The notes beneath the pieces were generated by a model that worked only from the letters and a program-made list of their open reading frames with translations, did no database searches and was not told the origin of the DNA. Positions 1 through 8,420 of a DNA stretch of 64,000 bases are shown here, one piece after another. Both the position numbers and the translations under genes were made by a program. This DNA is from Natronomonas salsuginis (GTDB taxonomy: Archaea > Halobacteriota > Halobacteria > Halobacteriales > Haloarculaceae): positions 62,001-126,000 of the forward strand of contig NZ_QKNX01000003.1 in NCBI RefSeq assembly GCF_005239135.1. The letters run 5' to 3'. Numbering within the stretch: the first letter of the stretch is position 1; every line of letters begins with the position of its first letter.

Positions 1-853
1 AGCGGAGCACGAGCAGCGCGTACATCAACGGTGGCAACGAGGGGCCGTGTGAGTAATCGAGAAGCACCCGATCGTGATCGGTGACGATGTTTTCGATGAG
101 TCGTCGGTTGCCGTCCCGTTCACCCATCGCGTTCGTGAACACGCTAGCATCGCTGACGACGACAACCGTCCCTGCACCAACCGACTCTTCGGTCACGACC
201 GGGCGCGCTTCGAGCACTTCATCGTCGTCAAGCCGTTCGTTTCGGTTCCGATCGAGATACGCAAACTGAGAGGAGTTGACGAGGTGCTGACCTTGCCATT
301 CCGTCCCCCGCTGAGCCGGAACAACTGAGGTGTTGATCGCACTTCCGTAGTTGAGCGTCACGCCCTCGACGGCCTCTGTGTAGCGATGTTCGGAGACTTC
401 TGTAGCAACCGGTAACGATGCGTTTCGGTAGTTATTCTGTTCATCGCGCATGAGTGCGCCGTCGATGCGTGCATTCACACCGATCTCCGAAAGGAACTGG
501 TTTGTTCGGTCGTCTTCCGAGGCGACGATCAGCGTTCCACCCCGTTGGACGAACTGAGCCACCTGTGCCCGATCGGTTGGTCCGTACGATTCTTGGGGAG
601 CGACGATGATCGCGACGCCATCCGCTGAGGCTGTCTCATACCTCCCAGCTTCGTGTACAACTGTCATGTCGGATTCATCGTCGGCAATCGTTCGCAGTTC
701 GGAGGTCCCATCCCAACCGCTGTTGTACGGTCCGTATGCGGTTCCCGAAGTCGCGATGGCGCTGATCACCGTGAAATTAATCACGATCAGTAAGACCAGC
801 AATACTGCACGTGGATAGTCTATGTCCACAAGGTCTGTGTTGAACGGATCCAC
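1..853 (-). CDS. DUF4350-type membrane-anchored protein, C-terminus off window
   Basis: About 284 codons are in view and the frame stays open to the left edge, so the gene is partial at its 3' end. The start is a GTG at 851-853 set directly after the TAA (854-856) of the upstream small membrane gene, so the two are probably translated together. One hydrophobic segment lies near residues 16-33; the rest is soluble with strand-like stretches such as VAIIVAPQESYG and GGTLIVASE that recall DUF4350 (glutamine-amidotransferase-like fold). In haloarchaea such genes usually neighbour MoxR-type ATPase and DUF58 genes, which would lie outside the window. Molecular function is unknown; the family call is from pattern memory. 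Confidence 0.7.
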   Translation of the reverse strand, partial: MDPFNTDLVDIDYPRAVLLVLLIVINFTVISAIATSGTAYGPYNSGWDGTSELRTIADDESDMTVVHEAGRYETASADGVAIIVAPQESYGPTDRAQVAQFVQRGGTLIVASEDDRTNQFLSEIGVNARIDGALMRDEQNNYRNASLPVATEVSEHRYTEAVEGVTLNYGSAINTSVVPAQRGTEWQGQHLVNSSQFAYLDRNRNERLDDDEVLEARPVVTEESVGAGTVVVVSDASVFTNAMGERDGNRRLIENIVTDHDRVLLDYSHGPSLPPLMYALLVLR

Positions 854-1129
854 TTAGATCAGCCCCGACGGGATAATTTCAATGATACGTCGAAAGACGA
901 TCCCCGCGAACAGAATCAACCCCACAAAGATGATCCATTTCAACCGCTCACGCCATGCTGGCGTGACGGCAAACGGGGCGCTGAGTTCGACGAGTACCAG
1001 AAATCCGATCAACGAGAGGACGAAGTACAGATCCAACGTGAGAGCATCGAGCGCCGTAAGCAGTATTAGTGCCATCCCCATCCACAGGGCTTGGCCGTGA
1101 ACAAACTGCTGTCGCCGGCGGGTGGCCAT
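854..1129 (-). CDS. small three-helix membrane protein
   Basis: A 91-residue protein starting at ATG 1129. After a basic, positive N-terminus (ATRRRQQ) it has three hydrophobic segments at about residues 15-32, 35-50 and 65-85, with the arginine-rich loop between the last two. It reads directly into the DUF4350-type gene with no gap, so it is likely its operon partner. I do not recognise a named family. An integral membrane role next to a membrane-anchored partner is inference. Confidence 0.65.
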   Translation of the reverse strand: MATRRRQQFVHGQALWMGMALILLTALDALTLDLYFVLSLIGFLVLVELSAPFAVTPAWRERLKWIIFVGLILFAGIVFRRIIEIIPSGLI

Positions 1130-1262
1130 TCGTATTACCGATTGCCGACTGTCCCCTTAGAAGCTGTCGGGATCGGTTTTGGGGTATTCTCGATCATTTC
1201 ATCACACACGGTGAATCGAGGCGAAATGATCATATTGATTCGCTGTCCCTCACTAGGGTGAC

Positions 1263-1787
1263 GTGCCCGTCGCCCTCGACTACTACCGCATCACGCCCGA
1301 CGCCACGGATGCGGAGTTTCTCGCCGCGTCGAAACTGTACGCGAGAGCCGTCGTCGATGACCGCGACCTATCGGTGTCCGTCTCCGAACTGGAGTGGGAG
1401 ATCAGCAAGCGCGCGAAGCGACGCGCCGGGGCGGTGAAACACCGAGACGGTGTCCCGAAGACCGTCTCTCTCACGTGGGGATACTTCGAGACGCACGGCT
1501 GGTCGGGCGTCGCCGAGATCATCCGCCACGAGCTGATCCACGTCCACTTACTCAACACGGCAGGCGACGGCTCACACGGGGCGGCGTTCGAAGCGCTCGC
1601 CGACCAACTCGACACGCGCGTTACCTGCGACCGATTCAGCGACCCGAAGTGGTGGATTGTCTGCGAGGGGTGTGGACACAAGTTCGGTCGGTATCGACGC
1701 TCAGAGGTCGTCAAATCGCCAGAGTCGTATCGGTGTGGTGAGTGTGGCGGGTCGCTTCGGGTCGAAGCGGGTCCGGACAACGGCTGA
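1263..1787 (+). CDS. SprT-like zinc metallopeptidase
   Basis: A 174-residue protein from a GTG start. The zinc-binding HExxH motif is seen as IIRHELIHVHLL near residues 96-107, and a C-terminal zinc ribbon is formed by two CxxC pairs (CEGC and CGEC) near residues 136-160. This order, an HExxH helix followed by a zinc ribbon, is that of the SprT/SprT-like family, whose eukaryotic relative Spartan cleaves DNA-protein crosslinks. Archaeal members are uncharacterised, so a DNA-linked protease role is inference. It stands alone, divergent from the membrane pair to its left. Confidence 0.8.
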   Translation: MPVALDYYRITPDATDAEFLAASKLYARAVVDDRDLSVSVSELEWEISKRAKRRAGAVKHRDGVPKTVSLTWGYFETHGWSGVAEIIRHELIHVHLLNTAGDGSHGAAFEALADQLDTRVTCDRFSDPKWWIVCEGCGHKFGRYRRSEVVKSPESYRCGECGGSLRVEAGPDNG

Positions 1788-1836
1788 TTGGAATTCGACG
1801 GGATACATTCAAACGGCCAATCGATAATACATACGT

Positions 1837-2439
1837 ATGAGCGGGATCGAGCTACGAGACGGAACACTCGTCGTTGATCGTGAGCCGAATCGACTCGACG
1901 ACCTCGCGATCCGGTTTTCGACGATCCTCGATCGACTGGACATCGAGCACGTGTATATCTCGGGATACGTGTCTATTCTTGCGGGACGTGCGCGATCGAC
2001 CGAGAATGTCGATGTCCTCATCGAGACGATCGATGAAGCGAATGCGGACGAACTCGCAGCGACGCTCAAAGAGGAGGGATTTTGGGGGGCAGCGATGCCG
2101 CTCGACTCGCTGTACGAGGTGCTTTCGAACGGCGACAACATCTGGGTTGCGACCGACGATCAGGTCACCCCACACCTCGAAGTGAAGTTCGCCCGTGACG
2201 AGTTCGATCGGGCGTCGCTGACGAACGCGATCACCGCGAGAATCGGCGAGGAGACGATCCCGATCGGCCCACTCGAACTCCAAATCGCGTACAAACTGTA
2301 TCTCGGCGCGCAGAAGGATCTCGAGGATGCGGTTCACCTGTACGCGCTTTTCGAACAAAGCCTTAGTATTGATCGACTCGAAACGTGGGTATCGAAGCTC
2401 GACGTCGAAGCCGAATATGACCGACTCAAACGTGCGTGA
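1837..2439 (+). CDS. nucleotidyltransferase-like protein (MNT/AbiEii-related)
   Basis: A 200-residue acidic protein with the layout of DUF6036/AbiEii-type nucleotidyltransferase-fold proteins: an N-terminal helix-strand unit (residues about 20-60, SGYVSILAGRARSTENVDVL, where a GS-x-DxD site would lie but is altered to STENVDV), a central LEVKFAR strand, and a helical C-terminus. The catalytic DxD is not intact, so enzyme activity is doubtful. It overlaps the next gene by 23 bases, which suggests a coupled pair such as a toxin-antitoxin-like module, but no experimental family link is claimed. Confidence 0.5.
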   Translation: MSGIELRDGTLVVDREPNRLDDLAIRFSTILDRLDIEHVYISGYVSILAGRARSTENVDVLIETIDEANADELAATLKEEGFWGAAMPLDSLYEVLSNGDNIWVATDDQVTPHLEVKFARDEFDRASLTNAITARIGEETIPIGPLELQIAYKLYLGAQKDLEDAVHLYALFEQSLSIDRLETWVSKLDVEAEYDRLKRA

Positions 2440-2668
2440 GGATCTCGACGCGAAACACGAGCGGAACCGCGAGCAACGCATCGAGGCCGTCAAACGCTGG
2501 GTCGAATACATCCAATCCGAGCCGCCGGAGGTCTGGGGCCCCCAACAGAACGCGATCGTCGACGACCAACTCGACGCGGCTCGACACGTCGGTACGTCGG
2601 CAACGCACCAACGAAACGTGAGAGATATCGCGGCCGATATTGCGGACGCAAAAGACGGCGAATTGTAA
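2417..2668 (+). CDS. small charged partner of the upstream nucleotidyltransferase-like protein
   Basis: An 83-residue, highly charged, mostly helical protein. I chose ATG 2417 because it lies inside the end of the preceding gene (stop at 2439) as expected for translational coupling, and residues before it look like out-of-frame sequence. There is one tryptophan-rich spot (KRWVEYIQSEPPEVWGPQQN) and no membrane segment. The family is unknown to me. The overlap implies co-translation with its neighbour and possibly a physical complex. Confidence 0.55.
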   Translation: MTDSNVREDLDAKHERNREQRIEAVKRWVEYIQSEPPEVWGPQQNAIVDDQLDAARHVGTSATHQRNVRDIAADIADAKDGEL

Positions 2669-2692
2669 CGAATTGGCCCACGATCGAAGCTA

Positions 2693-2986
2693 TCACTTCC
2701 AGCCGTTGGAACGCGTCTGTGACCGCAGTTCCCCTTTGGCCTGTCGTTGCCACGGCCAGAACGTGAACAGGAGCGCCACTCCATACGCGCCACCGACGGC
2801 CAAGAGCACCGCCTCGCCCGGTATACCACCGACGGCCGCGGTGCGAACGACGCCGGCCGATGTCGGTGCGAACACGGTCAGGCGGATCAGCCACGCACCA
2901 CCCAAGACGGAGAGCAGCGGGAAGTGAATCGCCTCGGGGTCAAGCCTCGAGGCACTCGGCCTGCTCAGCCTGTAGACGTGACTGAA
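2693..2986 (-). pseudogene. 5'-truncated membrane protein remnant
   Basis: The frame is open from a TAA at 2987-2989 down to the stop at 2693 and reads like protein all the way (RLDPEAIHFPLLSVLGG and onward), with two hydrophobic stretches. There is no ATG or GTG; the first usable start would be a TTG at 2905, which would cut off the first helix. The simplest reading is a gene that has lost its 5' end. A short functional protein from the TTG (70 residues) cannot be excluded. Confidence 0.4.
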
Positions 2987-3059
2987 TTAGCCTTCGGGGT
3001 GAACGCTCACTTTCGAGGAACGGGACAAAATTTAACTCTGTATGAAAATAAATTATCCT

Positions 3060-3269
3060 ATGGGGAGTTCAATCTGTGATACAGTTGATGCCTTGTTAGC
3101 CTCCGTGCAAGAAGAGATCAACGACCCTGATCTTATTTTCAAACTCCGTACGGCCCGACAACTGAGTCTTGCGTGCAAAGACGAGATGGATGCGTTTCAA
3201 CAGACGTTAGGAAACGCAGAGATCGACGAAGAAACCGAAGCACGACTCCAGGATTTGGGATACCTATAA
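3060..3269 (+). CDS. small acidic hypothetical protein
   Basis: A 69-residue protein from ATG 3060. An A/T box (TTTAAC, about 3031-3036) lies 27 bases before this ATG, as expected for a leaderless haloarchaeal transcript. The upstream in-frame ATG at 3042 would fall inside the promoter spacing. The product is helical and acidic, with one cysteine (SLACKDEMD). I do not recognise it. It lies just outside the right-end hairpin of the neighbouring IS element and was probably present before the insertion. Confidence 0.55.
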   Translation: MGSSICDTVDALLASVQEEINDPDLIFKLRTARQLSLACKDEMDAFQQTLGNAEIDEETEARLQDLGYL

Positions 3270-3319
3270 TCGAAGCAAGAGCTGTGAAGTTTGAATCCAT
3301 ACATCATCTATGACATCCT

Positions 3320-3339
3320 CCCCACCGCGAACGGCGGGG
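3320..3339 (-). ncRNA. right-end hairpin of TnpB element, likely 3' end of omega RNA scaffold
   Basis: CCCC-A-CCG, a CGAA tetraloop and CGG-C-GGGG form a seven-pair stem with one mismatch, just 3' of the tnpB stop. In TnpB systems the guide RNA scaffold overlaps the end of tnpB and ends at the element boundary, with the guide taken from flanking DNA. Assigning this hairpin to such an RNA is inference from position. A second small stem (CTCC/GGGAG) follows at 3344-3354. Confidence 0.45.
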
Positions 3340-3365
3340 TTTCCTCCGTGGGAGTCTCAGCCGGT

Positions 3366-4703
3366 CTAAGATTCCCCGGAAGCAACATTCCCGTCACGGT
3401 GGACGGTACTTGGGTCTGTGCGCTGTTCTTTGGGACGGTGAGAGTGTGATACCTCCAGCCAATCGTGGCTGTCCCACTCGAACCGCACGGGCCGTGCCAT
3501 CGGCCTGGTTGCCTGTTCTGTGTGCCGTCTCAGGAACGTTTCTGAAGCTGTAAGGTCGGCGTGGCCCTCGAACCCACAGGGACAGGTGAGCGTGTCCTGA
3601 TGCCGTGTCGTTCGGTCTGTCCCGCCACACTGGGGGCACTCTTGACTGGTCCACGCTTCCGACCGAACCTCGACTGAAATACCGTATTCCTCGGCGGTAC
3701 AGACCAGTCGGTCGGTGAATTGGTTGAACGCCCAGAAGTTGTGGGTCTTGGCGTTGGTTTCGACCGACCAGTGCGTGTCCAGCACGCCAGTCAACCCACC
3801 GACATAGACGGTATCGACACCTTCGGCGTACAGTCGGTCCAGCAGGTCACGACACAGTGCCTCTTGTGCGTGGTCGCGGCGACGAGTCCGTTTCCGGTAC
3901 AGCCGCCGAATACGTTTGCTACTGTATCGGCCTTCTCGTAGCTTGGACTGCAACCGGGCAATTTCTCGTGTTGTGTCACGGAATCGCTGGAACAACTCGC
4001 GGCCTTCGTACAGATATTGCTCGCCGGTCGTGGTGGTACAGGCAACGAGATTGTTTGCACCAATATCCAGAGCGGCCTTTTCGTCGGCCAGTGGAGTATC
4101 CCGTGCATCGTCAGAAACAGTCACGGGTTGCGAAGCTCGGAAGGTGCTGTCAGTCTCGTCGTACCACAGGTCCAACCGACCCTGTTTCTCGTAGTCGGGC
4201 CACGTCGGGTCGCCAGCGATTTCCAGCCGGAGCCGTCCGGTGTGGTTGTATCGGTCTTTCAACTCGCTCCCGACCAGTATCTCAAGCCGGGACCGCTCGC
4301 CCCATTCGACGGTGTACGATGTGTTGCGAATGACGCCTTTGAGTTGCCGCCCATCGTCCTCGTTGCCACGGAAGCCCGGCGGTTCCGGGTGTTCCGTAAC
4401 CGATGTGTTCGACTCGTCGTCGTACTTGTTCTTCGTATCGAAGAACCCGCGCCATGCTTCGCTGTTTTTGCGTATCACTTGTTGGGCGGTGGACGCGCCA
4501 AGCACGCCTTTGTACTTGCCTTCGAGACGCCCTGTATCGGCGTCCCATACCTCGCCCTCGAAGCCGTCCTCGTCGTTATACCGCATGAGGCGTTCGTAGT
4601 TGACTTCGTTCCAGAGAGCGGCGGAAGCGTCCAACAGGTCCCGTAGCAGTTGCTCTCCGGTATCGGAAAGCGGTCGCACTGCGAACGTGTTGGTACGCTT
4701 CAT
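3366..4703 (-). CDS. tnpB: TnpB, RNA-guided nuclease of IS605 type with altered RuvC-II site
   Basis: A 445-residue protein starting at ATG 4703 ([14 protein letters not shown]). RuvC-I is visible as ALDIGANN near residue 214 and RuvC-III as GHADLTAS near residue 383. The zinc finger is CPQC with a later CPC pair. The RuvC-II position, where most TnpBs have an E-D-L motif, reads VYVGGLTG near residue 301, so the usual glutamate is missing. Family members with relocated or lost glutamate are known, so activity is uncertain. The longer frame upstream of 4703 is unlikely: it would run through the divergent small gene. Confidence 0.85.
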   Translation of the reverse strand: MKRTNTFAVRPLSDTGEQLLRDLLDASAALWNEVNYERLMRYNDEDGFEGEVWDADTGRLEGKYKGVLGASTAQQVIRKNSEAWRGFFDTKNKYDDESNTSVTEHPEPPGFRGNEDDGRQLKGVIRNTSYTVEWGERSRLEILVGSELKDRYNHTGRLRLEIAGDPTWPDYEKQGRLDLWYDETDSTFRASQPVTVSDDARDTPLADEKAALDIGANNLVACTTTTGEQYLYEGRELFQRFRDTTREIARLQSKLREGRYSSKRIRRLYRKRTRRRDHAQEALCRDLLDRLYAEGVDTVYVGGLTGVLDTHWSVETNAKTHNFWAFNQFTDRLVCTAEEYGISVEVRSEAWTSQECPQCGGTDRTTRHQDTLTCPCGFEGHADLTASETFLRRHTEQATRPMARPVRFEWDSHDWLEVSHSHRPKEQRTDPSTVHRDGNVASGES

Positions 4704-4750
4704 GCCACAATTGTTTTCACGTCTCTGTGTCAAATAAGTCTTGTGAGACA

Positions 4751-4894
4751 ATGCGACCAGCAATAGATATTTCGCATGGCCTACACGGACGGGTGAAAGA
4801 CTACGCCGAAGCAAACGACCAATCGCTCGATGAAGCATATATCGAGGTACTGGAAACGGGACTCGAAACATTGGAGACTCAAGACCAGCAGTAA
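4751..4894 (+). CDS. small ribbon-helix-helix-like protein of the TnpB element
   Basis: A 47-residue protein ([20 protein letters not shown] at its start), divergent from tnpB with 47 bases between start codons. The pattern, a short beta strand (AIDIS) followed by two helices ([29 protein letters not shown]), matches MetJ/Arc-type DNA-binding proteins. Such genes commonly sit upstream of haloarchaeal tnpB genes. A role as repressor of the shared intergenic promoter is inference. It was too short to be listed by simple length filters but has an intact start and stop. Confidence 0.6.
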   Translation: MRPAIDISHGLHGRVKDYAEANDQSLDEAYIEVLETGLETLETQDQQ

Positions 4895-4950
4895 CGCGGC
4901 GGTTTCTCACCAGAGCTTACGCGATTCACGCCCGCCCTGTTCGGCGCTCG

Positions 4951-4974
4951 GTTCCGACAGCAGAGTGTCGGAAC
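4951..4974. repeat. left-end hairpin of the TnpB element
   Basis: GTTCCGACA and TGTCGGAAC form a perfect nine-pair stem around a six-base loop (GCAGAG). It is nested within weaker complementary sequence (GCCCT near 4933 with AGGGC near 4993). Subterminal imperfect palindromes of this kind mark IS200/IS605 ends. Bases 4895-5135 outside these hairpins hold no gene that I can support. Confidence 0.5.
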
Positions 4975-5135
4975 ACTCTCGCCTCACGGGAAGGGCAGGA
5001 CTCTCTCGCTGTTACAGGTAGCTGGTAGGACTATCAGAAGTCAATTCGCGGTTCTCACCGACCGACTGTTTCAGGCAAGAGTGTGTCTGAGAAATAGGAT
5101 TGCACCAGAGCCACTGAGAGAGGGTTCCAAAGCCG

Positions 5136-6899
5136 CTATCCCGTAAACACGAACACGAGCAGACTCAGCGCCATCGCCGCGCCGACGGTGACGAGCAACA
5201 GCGCCCCGCCCATGCTGACCATCGCGTTCGCCGTGGCGGCGAGCGACTCGGTCCGGTCGGTACCGAAGACGGTCACCTCGGCGCGTTCGGTCGCCATGCC
5301 GGCCTCGACGGGGTCGAGGTCGTCGACGGCATCGTCGACCAGCCCGGTGACGACCTCGACAAGTTGGTCGCCCTCGATCGCGTCCCCGACCTGATTCGCC
5401 GCATCGACTGTGTTGACGACGTGCGTGTCCGTCGTCATGATCTCAGCGGCGTCGGCGTCGATCGCGGAGAGGAGCGCCCCTCTGAGGCCCGGCTCCATGT
5501 TATTCCCGTCGATCAACACGTAGGCGGTCCGGTGGCCGTCGACCTCAAAGACGGCGACGCGGATGCCGAGCGGGCCGATTCCGTCGGTTTGGCCCCACTC
5601 GGTTTCGTCCCACGCGACGCCGACCGAAAGTGCATCCCGATCGGCCGCGGCGAGCCGATCGGCGAGCCGGCCGGCGGCGTCGAGCATGTCGAAGGAGCGT
5701 TTCGATCCCGGCCCGATGCGGCCCGACCGCTCCGAGAGCCCGTCGCTGCAGTTGTGCGCGTCGACGAGTAGGACGGTGTCGGCGTCTGCGCGCCCGGCCT
5801 CGGCGGCGATCGAGAGGCCGACGCCGAAATCCACGTCGTCGGCCGATTCGGGGGCGTGCGTGCCGACGAGGATGAGGTCAGAGTCGATCGCCTGCCCCAG
5901 GAACGTCGACTCGGCCTCGGTTTCGCGGCGACTTGGGGTGGCTTCGCGCGTGTACGTGACCCGGTCTGCCGCCCCCCTCGCGGCTGCGAGGAGGGTATCG
6001 ATCTCGCGTTCGGTGACGAGGTTGAAGTCGTGGCCGGCGGTCGCGTGTGGGACGAAGGCGAGCCCGTCGGTCGCCGTCGCGATCCGTTCGGGAAGGTTGC
6101 CACCGCCGATCTCACCCATGGGGCCGGGATGGACCATCGGGAGGACGAATCGGGCCTTCTCCGTGCCGTCGAGCCGCCGGACGCACAGGACCGTCACGGG
6201 AACGACAGCCTGCTCGCCGAGGTGTTCGAAGAACGCTTCGAGTTCGCTCGACCCCTCGGCGACGTGCCCGACGAAGCCGCGGACGAAATCCAACACCGAG
6301 ACGTCGTGGCCCCGGCGCCACGGACGGTCGATGGCGAAGACGAAGACGGAGACTGCGGCCGCGTAGATGACACAGAGGAGAGACAAGAGCGCGTAGTTCG
6401 CGGTCCCGTCGTAGGCGGCGACGAAGGCGACCGCGACGACCGTCTGGACGCTCGCCGGGACCACGGCGACGGCGATAGAGCGGCGCGAGACGGCGACGAT
6501 CACGAACAGGCGGAGCGCGAAGATCGACGCGAGCGCGACGAGCAGCGCGTCGACGACGAACGGCTGGCCGAACGACGAGACCGACGCGACGACGGCCGCG
6601 ACGAGCAGAACCGCGACCGCGAGCAGTTCGCAGACGAACGCCAGAAGCGCCGAGCGGTTGTAGGTGAACTGCCCGCCGAGACGTCGGTCGAGCGGCGCGG
6701 TGAGAAACGCGGCGACGACCGTCGGCACGCCGACGTAGAGCATCCCGAAGTAGGCGTCGTCGAGAGCGAATCCGGTATCGAAGGCGGCGACGCCGACGGC
6801 CGCGGCGACGAGAAGCGTGCCGAACAGGCTCACGGACCAATCCGGCGCCCGGAAGACGAACCGCGACAACGCCGCCAGGTCGCGCTGGGTCCGGGTCAT
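5136..6899 (-). CDS. DUF2070 family membrane protein
   Basis: A 587-residue protein with about seven hydrophobic segments in the first 200 residues, a large soluble domain, and a last membrane helix at the C-terminus (about 560-585). The soluble part contains VHPGPMGEIGGGNLP near residue 255 and DAHNCSDG near residue 375, motifs typical of archaeal DUF2070 proteins. These Asp/His-rich loops look like a metal site. Its function is unknown. It is a single gene with its own promoter; the region to its right (6900-7256) is shared with the divergent pst operon. Confidence 0.85.
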   Translation of the reverse strand: MTRTQRDLAALSRFVFRAPDWSVSLFGTLLVAAAVGVAAFDTGFALDDAYFGMLYVGVPTVVAAFLTAPLDRRLGGQFTYNRSALLAFVCELLAVAVLLVAAVVASVSSFGQPFVVDALLVALASIFALRLFVIVAVSRRSIAVAVVPASVQTVVAVAFVAAYDGTANYALLSLLCVIYAAAVSVFVFAIDRPWRRGHDVSVLDFVRGFVGHVAEGSSELEAFFEHLGEQAVVPVTVLCVRRLDGTEKARFVLPMVHPGPMGEIGGGNLPERIATATDGLAFVPHATAGHDFNLVTEREIDTLLAAARGAADRVTYTREATPSRRETEAESTFLGQAIDSDLILVGTHAPESADDVDFGVGLSIAAEAGRADADTVLLVDAHNCSDGLSERSGRIGPGSKRSFDMLDAAGRLADRLAAADRDALSVGVAWDETEWGQTDGIGPLGIRVAVFEVDGHRTAYVLIDGNNMEPGLRGALLSAIDADAAEIMTTDTHVVNTVDAANQVGDAIEGDQLVEVVTGLVDDAVDDLDPVEAGMATERAEVTVFGTDRTESLAATANAMVSMGGALLLVTVGAAMALSLLVFVFTG

Positions 6900-7256
6900 T
6901 GTCGCATGGGAGGGTTGTGCGTCGGTTAATTGGCTCGGTCCGGGACCGTCCCCGAGACGGGGCGTTGACGGGAGCGATCCGCACCTCTATTCGACTACTA
7001 AGAAATATATAGACCCGACACAGTCCGGGGTAGAAACCCGTTATGCGACGCGAAAGACCGGATCGGAACCTCGCGGATCCGATATACCATTGACACACAT
7101 ACACGCGAAAGATCGTGGCCGTACGTGCAAAAACGCTACTTCATGCGGGTCGCACAGCAGATAACGATCGACCGCTCGACCGATACTATAGGAGTATAGT
7201 TGAATATATAGATATCATAGCATCGTTCTTATGATCCCCTCCACTTTCCACGGGTG
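6900..7256. promoter_or_regulatory. divergent intergenic region, pst promoter with inverted repeat
   Basis: This 357-base gap has no gene. Just before pstS there is a perfect inverted repeat ACTATA-GGAG-TATAGT (7185-7200), followed by the A/T stretch GAATATATAGATAT (7202-7215). The repeat sits at the upstream edge of a likely TATA box, so it is a good candidate operator for phosphate control. Haloarchaeal pst promoters are known to respond to phosphate starvation; the identity of the binding protein is not evident. A further A/T box (AAATATATAGA near 7003-7013) could serve the DUF2070 gene. Confidence 0.5.
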
Positions 7257-8312
7257 ATGCCCGAAAGGACACCCGATCGTAATGAAGCCTCGAACCGAAA
7301 CAGCCGCCGGCAGTTTCTCCTCGCCAGCGCGGCTCTCGGTGGCGCGGCCATCGCGGGCTGTACAGAAACCGAAGGGAACGGTAACGGAAACGGCGGCGGC
7401 AACGGTAACGGAAACGACGGCGGCAACGGTAACGGAAACGGCGGCGGAACCCTCTCGGGCGATATCAACATCGCCGGATCCAGCACCGTCTTCCCGCTGA
7501 TGTCCGCGATCGCGGAGGACTTCGCGGAGGACAACCCCGAAGTGCGCATCGATATCAGTTCGACCGGGTCCGGCGGCGGCTTCGCGAACTACTTCTGCGT
7601 CGGCGAGACGGACTTCAACAACGCGAGTCGACCGATCAAGCCCGAAGAGGAGGATCTCTGTGCGGAAAACGGCGTCGAGTACGTCGAACTCATCGCCGCG
7701 ACCGACGCGCTCACCGTCGTCATCAATAACGAGAACGACTTCGCAACAGAAATGACGGTGGAGGAACTGGCCCAGATATGGGAGGCCGACGCGGCAGAGA
7801 CGTGGGACGAGATCCGCGACGAGTGGCCGAACGAGGAGATCGAGCGTTACGGTGCCGCCGACACGTCCGGCACCTACGATTACTTCCTCGAGAACGTCAT
7901 GGGCGAGCGCGGCCACACCGACGACTACCAGGCGACCGAACAGGACAACACGATCGCCCAGGGTGTCGAGGGCAGCGAGTACGCGATCGGCTACTTCGGC
8001 TTCGCCTACTGGTACCAGAACCAAGACCAGATCACGCCCGTCGCGATCGACAACGGCGACGGCCCCGTCGAACCGAGCCTCGAAACGGCCGCCTCCGGCG
8101 AGTACGCCCCGCTTTCGCGTCCGCTCTTCACCTACCCCTCCATGGAGTCGCTCGGCAAGGAACACGTCGCCGAGTTCGCCCGCTACTTCGTCAGCCAGAC
8201 GGACAACGAGGAGATCGTCGCCGGCGACGTCGGGTACGTGCCGGCCACACAGGAGACGAAGGAGGCGCAGATGCAGAAACTCGAGGACGCGATCGAAGAG
8301 GCGCAGGGCTAA
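7257..8312 (+). CDS. pstS: PstS, phosphate-binding lipoprotein of the Pst ABC transporter
   Basis: A 351-residue secreted protein. The N-terminus has a twin-arginine signal (NSRRQFLLASAALGG) followed by a lipobox ending in AIAGC, then a low-complexity Gly/Asn linker (DNA 7374-7449). Phosphate-contact loops typical of PstS are visible: AGSSTVFP, STGSGGG and ADTSGTYD. It captures phosphate outside the cell for PstC/PstA. ATG 7257 directly follows an in-frame GTG at 7254; either could start translation. It is first in the pstSCAB operon, with a 108-base gap before pstC. Confidence 0.93.
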   Translation: MPERTPDRNEASNRNSRRQFLLASAALGGAAIAGCTETEGNGNGNGGGNGNGNDGGNGNGNGGGTLSGDINIAGSSTVFPLMSAIAEDFAEDNPEVRIDISSTGSGGGFANYFCVGETDFNNASRPIKPEEEDLCAENGVEYVELIAATDALTVVINNENDFATEMTVEELAQIWEADAAETWDEIRDEWPNEEIERYGAADTSGTYDYFLENVMGERGHTDDYQATEQDNTIAQGVEGSEYAIGYFGFAYWYQNQDQITPVAIDNGDGPVEPSLETAASGEYAPLSRPLFTYPSMESLGKEHVAEFARYFVSQTDNEEIVAGDVGYVPATQETKEAQMQKLEDAIEEAQG

Positions 8313-8420
8313 CGCGACCGATGTACCGGCGACACCCCTGTCGATCGAGTCGACGACGCGCCTCGGTCGCCGTGATCCGGTGGCGAACAGCCACGTCCGG
8401 AGTCGGAAGGGTGATCGCCG

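Larger units (their letters stand above)
3315..5010 (-). mobile_element. TnpB-only IS element (IS200/IS605 group, IS1341 type)
   Basis: A tnpB gene (3366-4703) is bounded on its 3' side by a CCCC/GGGG hairpin (3320-3339) and on its 5' side by a strong hairpin (4951-4974). No tnpA is present, so the element is non-autonomous for transposition. A ribbon-helix-helix-like gene (4751-4894) runs the other way inside it, a common arrangement in haloarchaeal IS1341 elements. The outer limits are estimates from hairpin positions. No target duplication is expected for this group. Confidence 0.6.
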
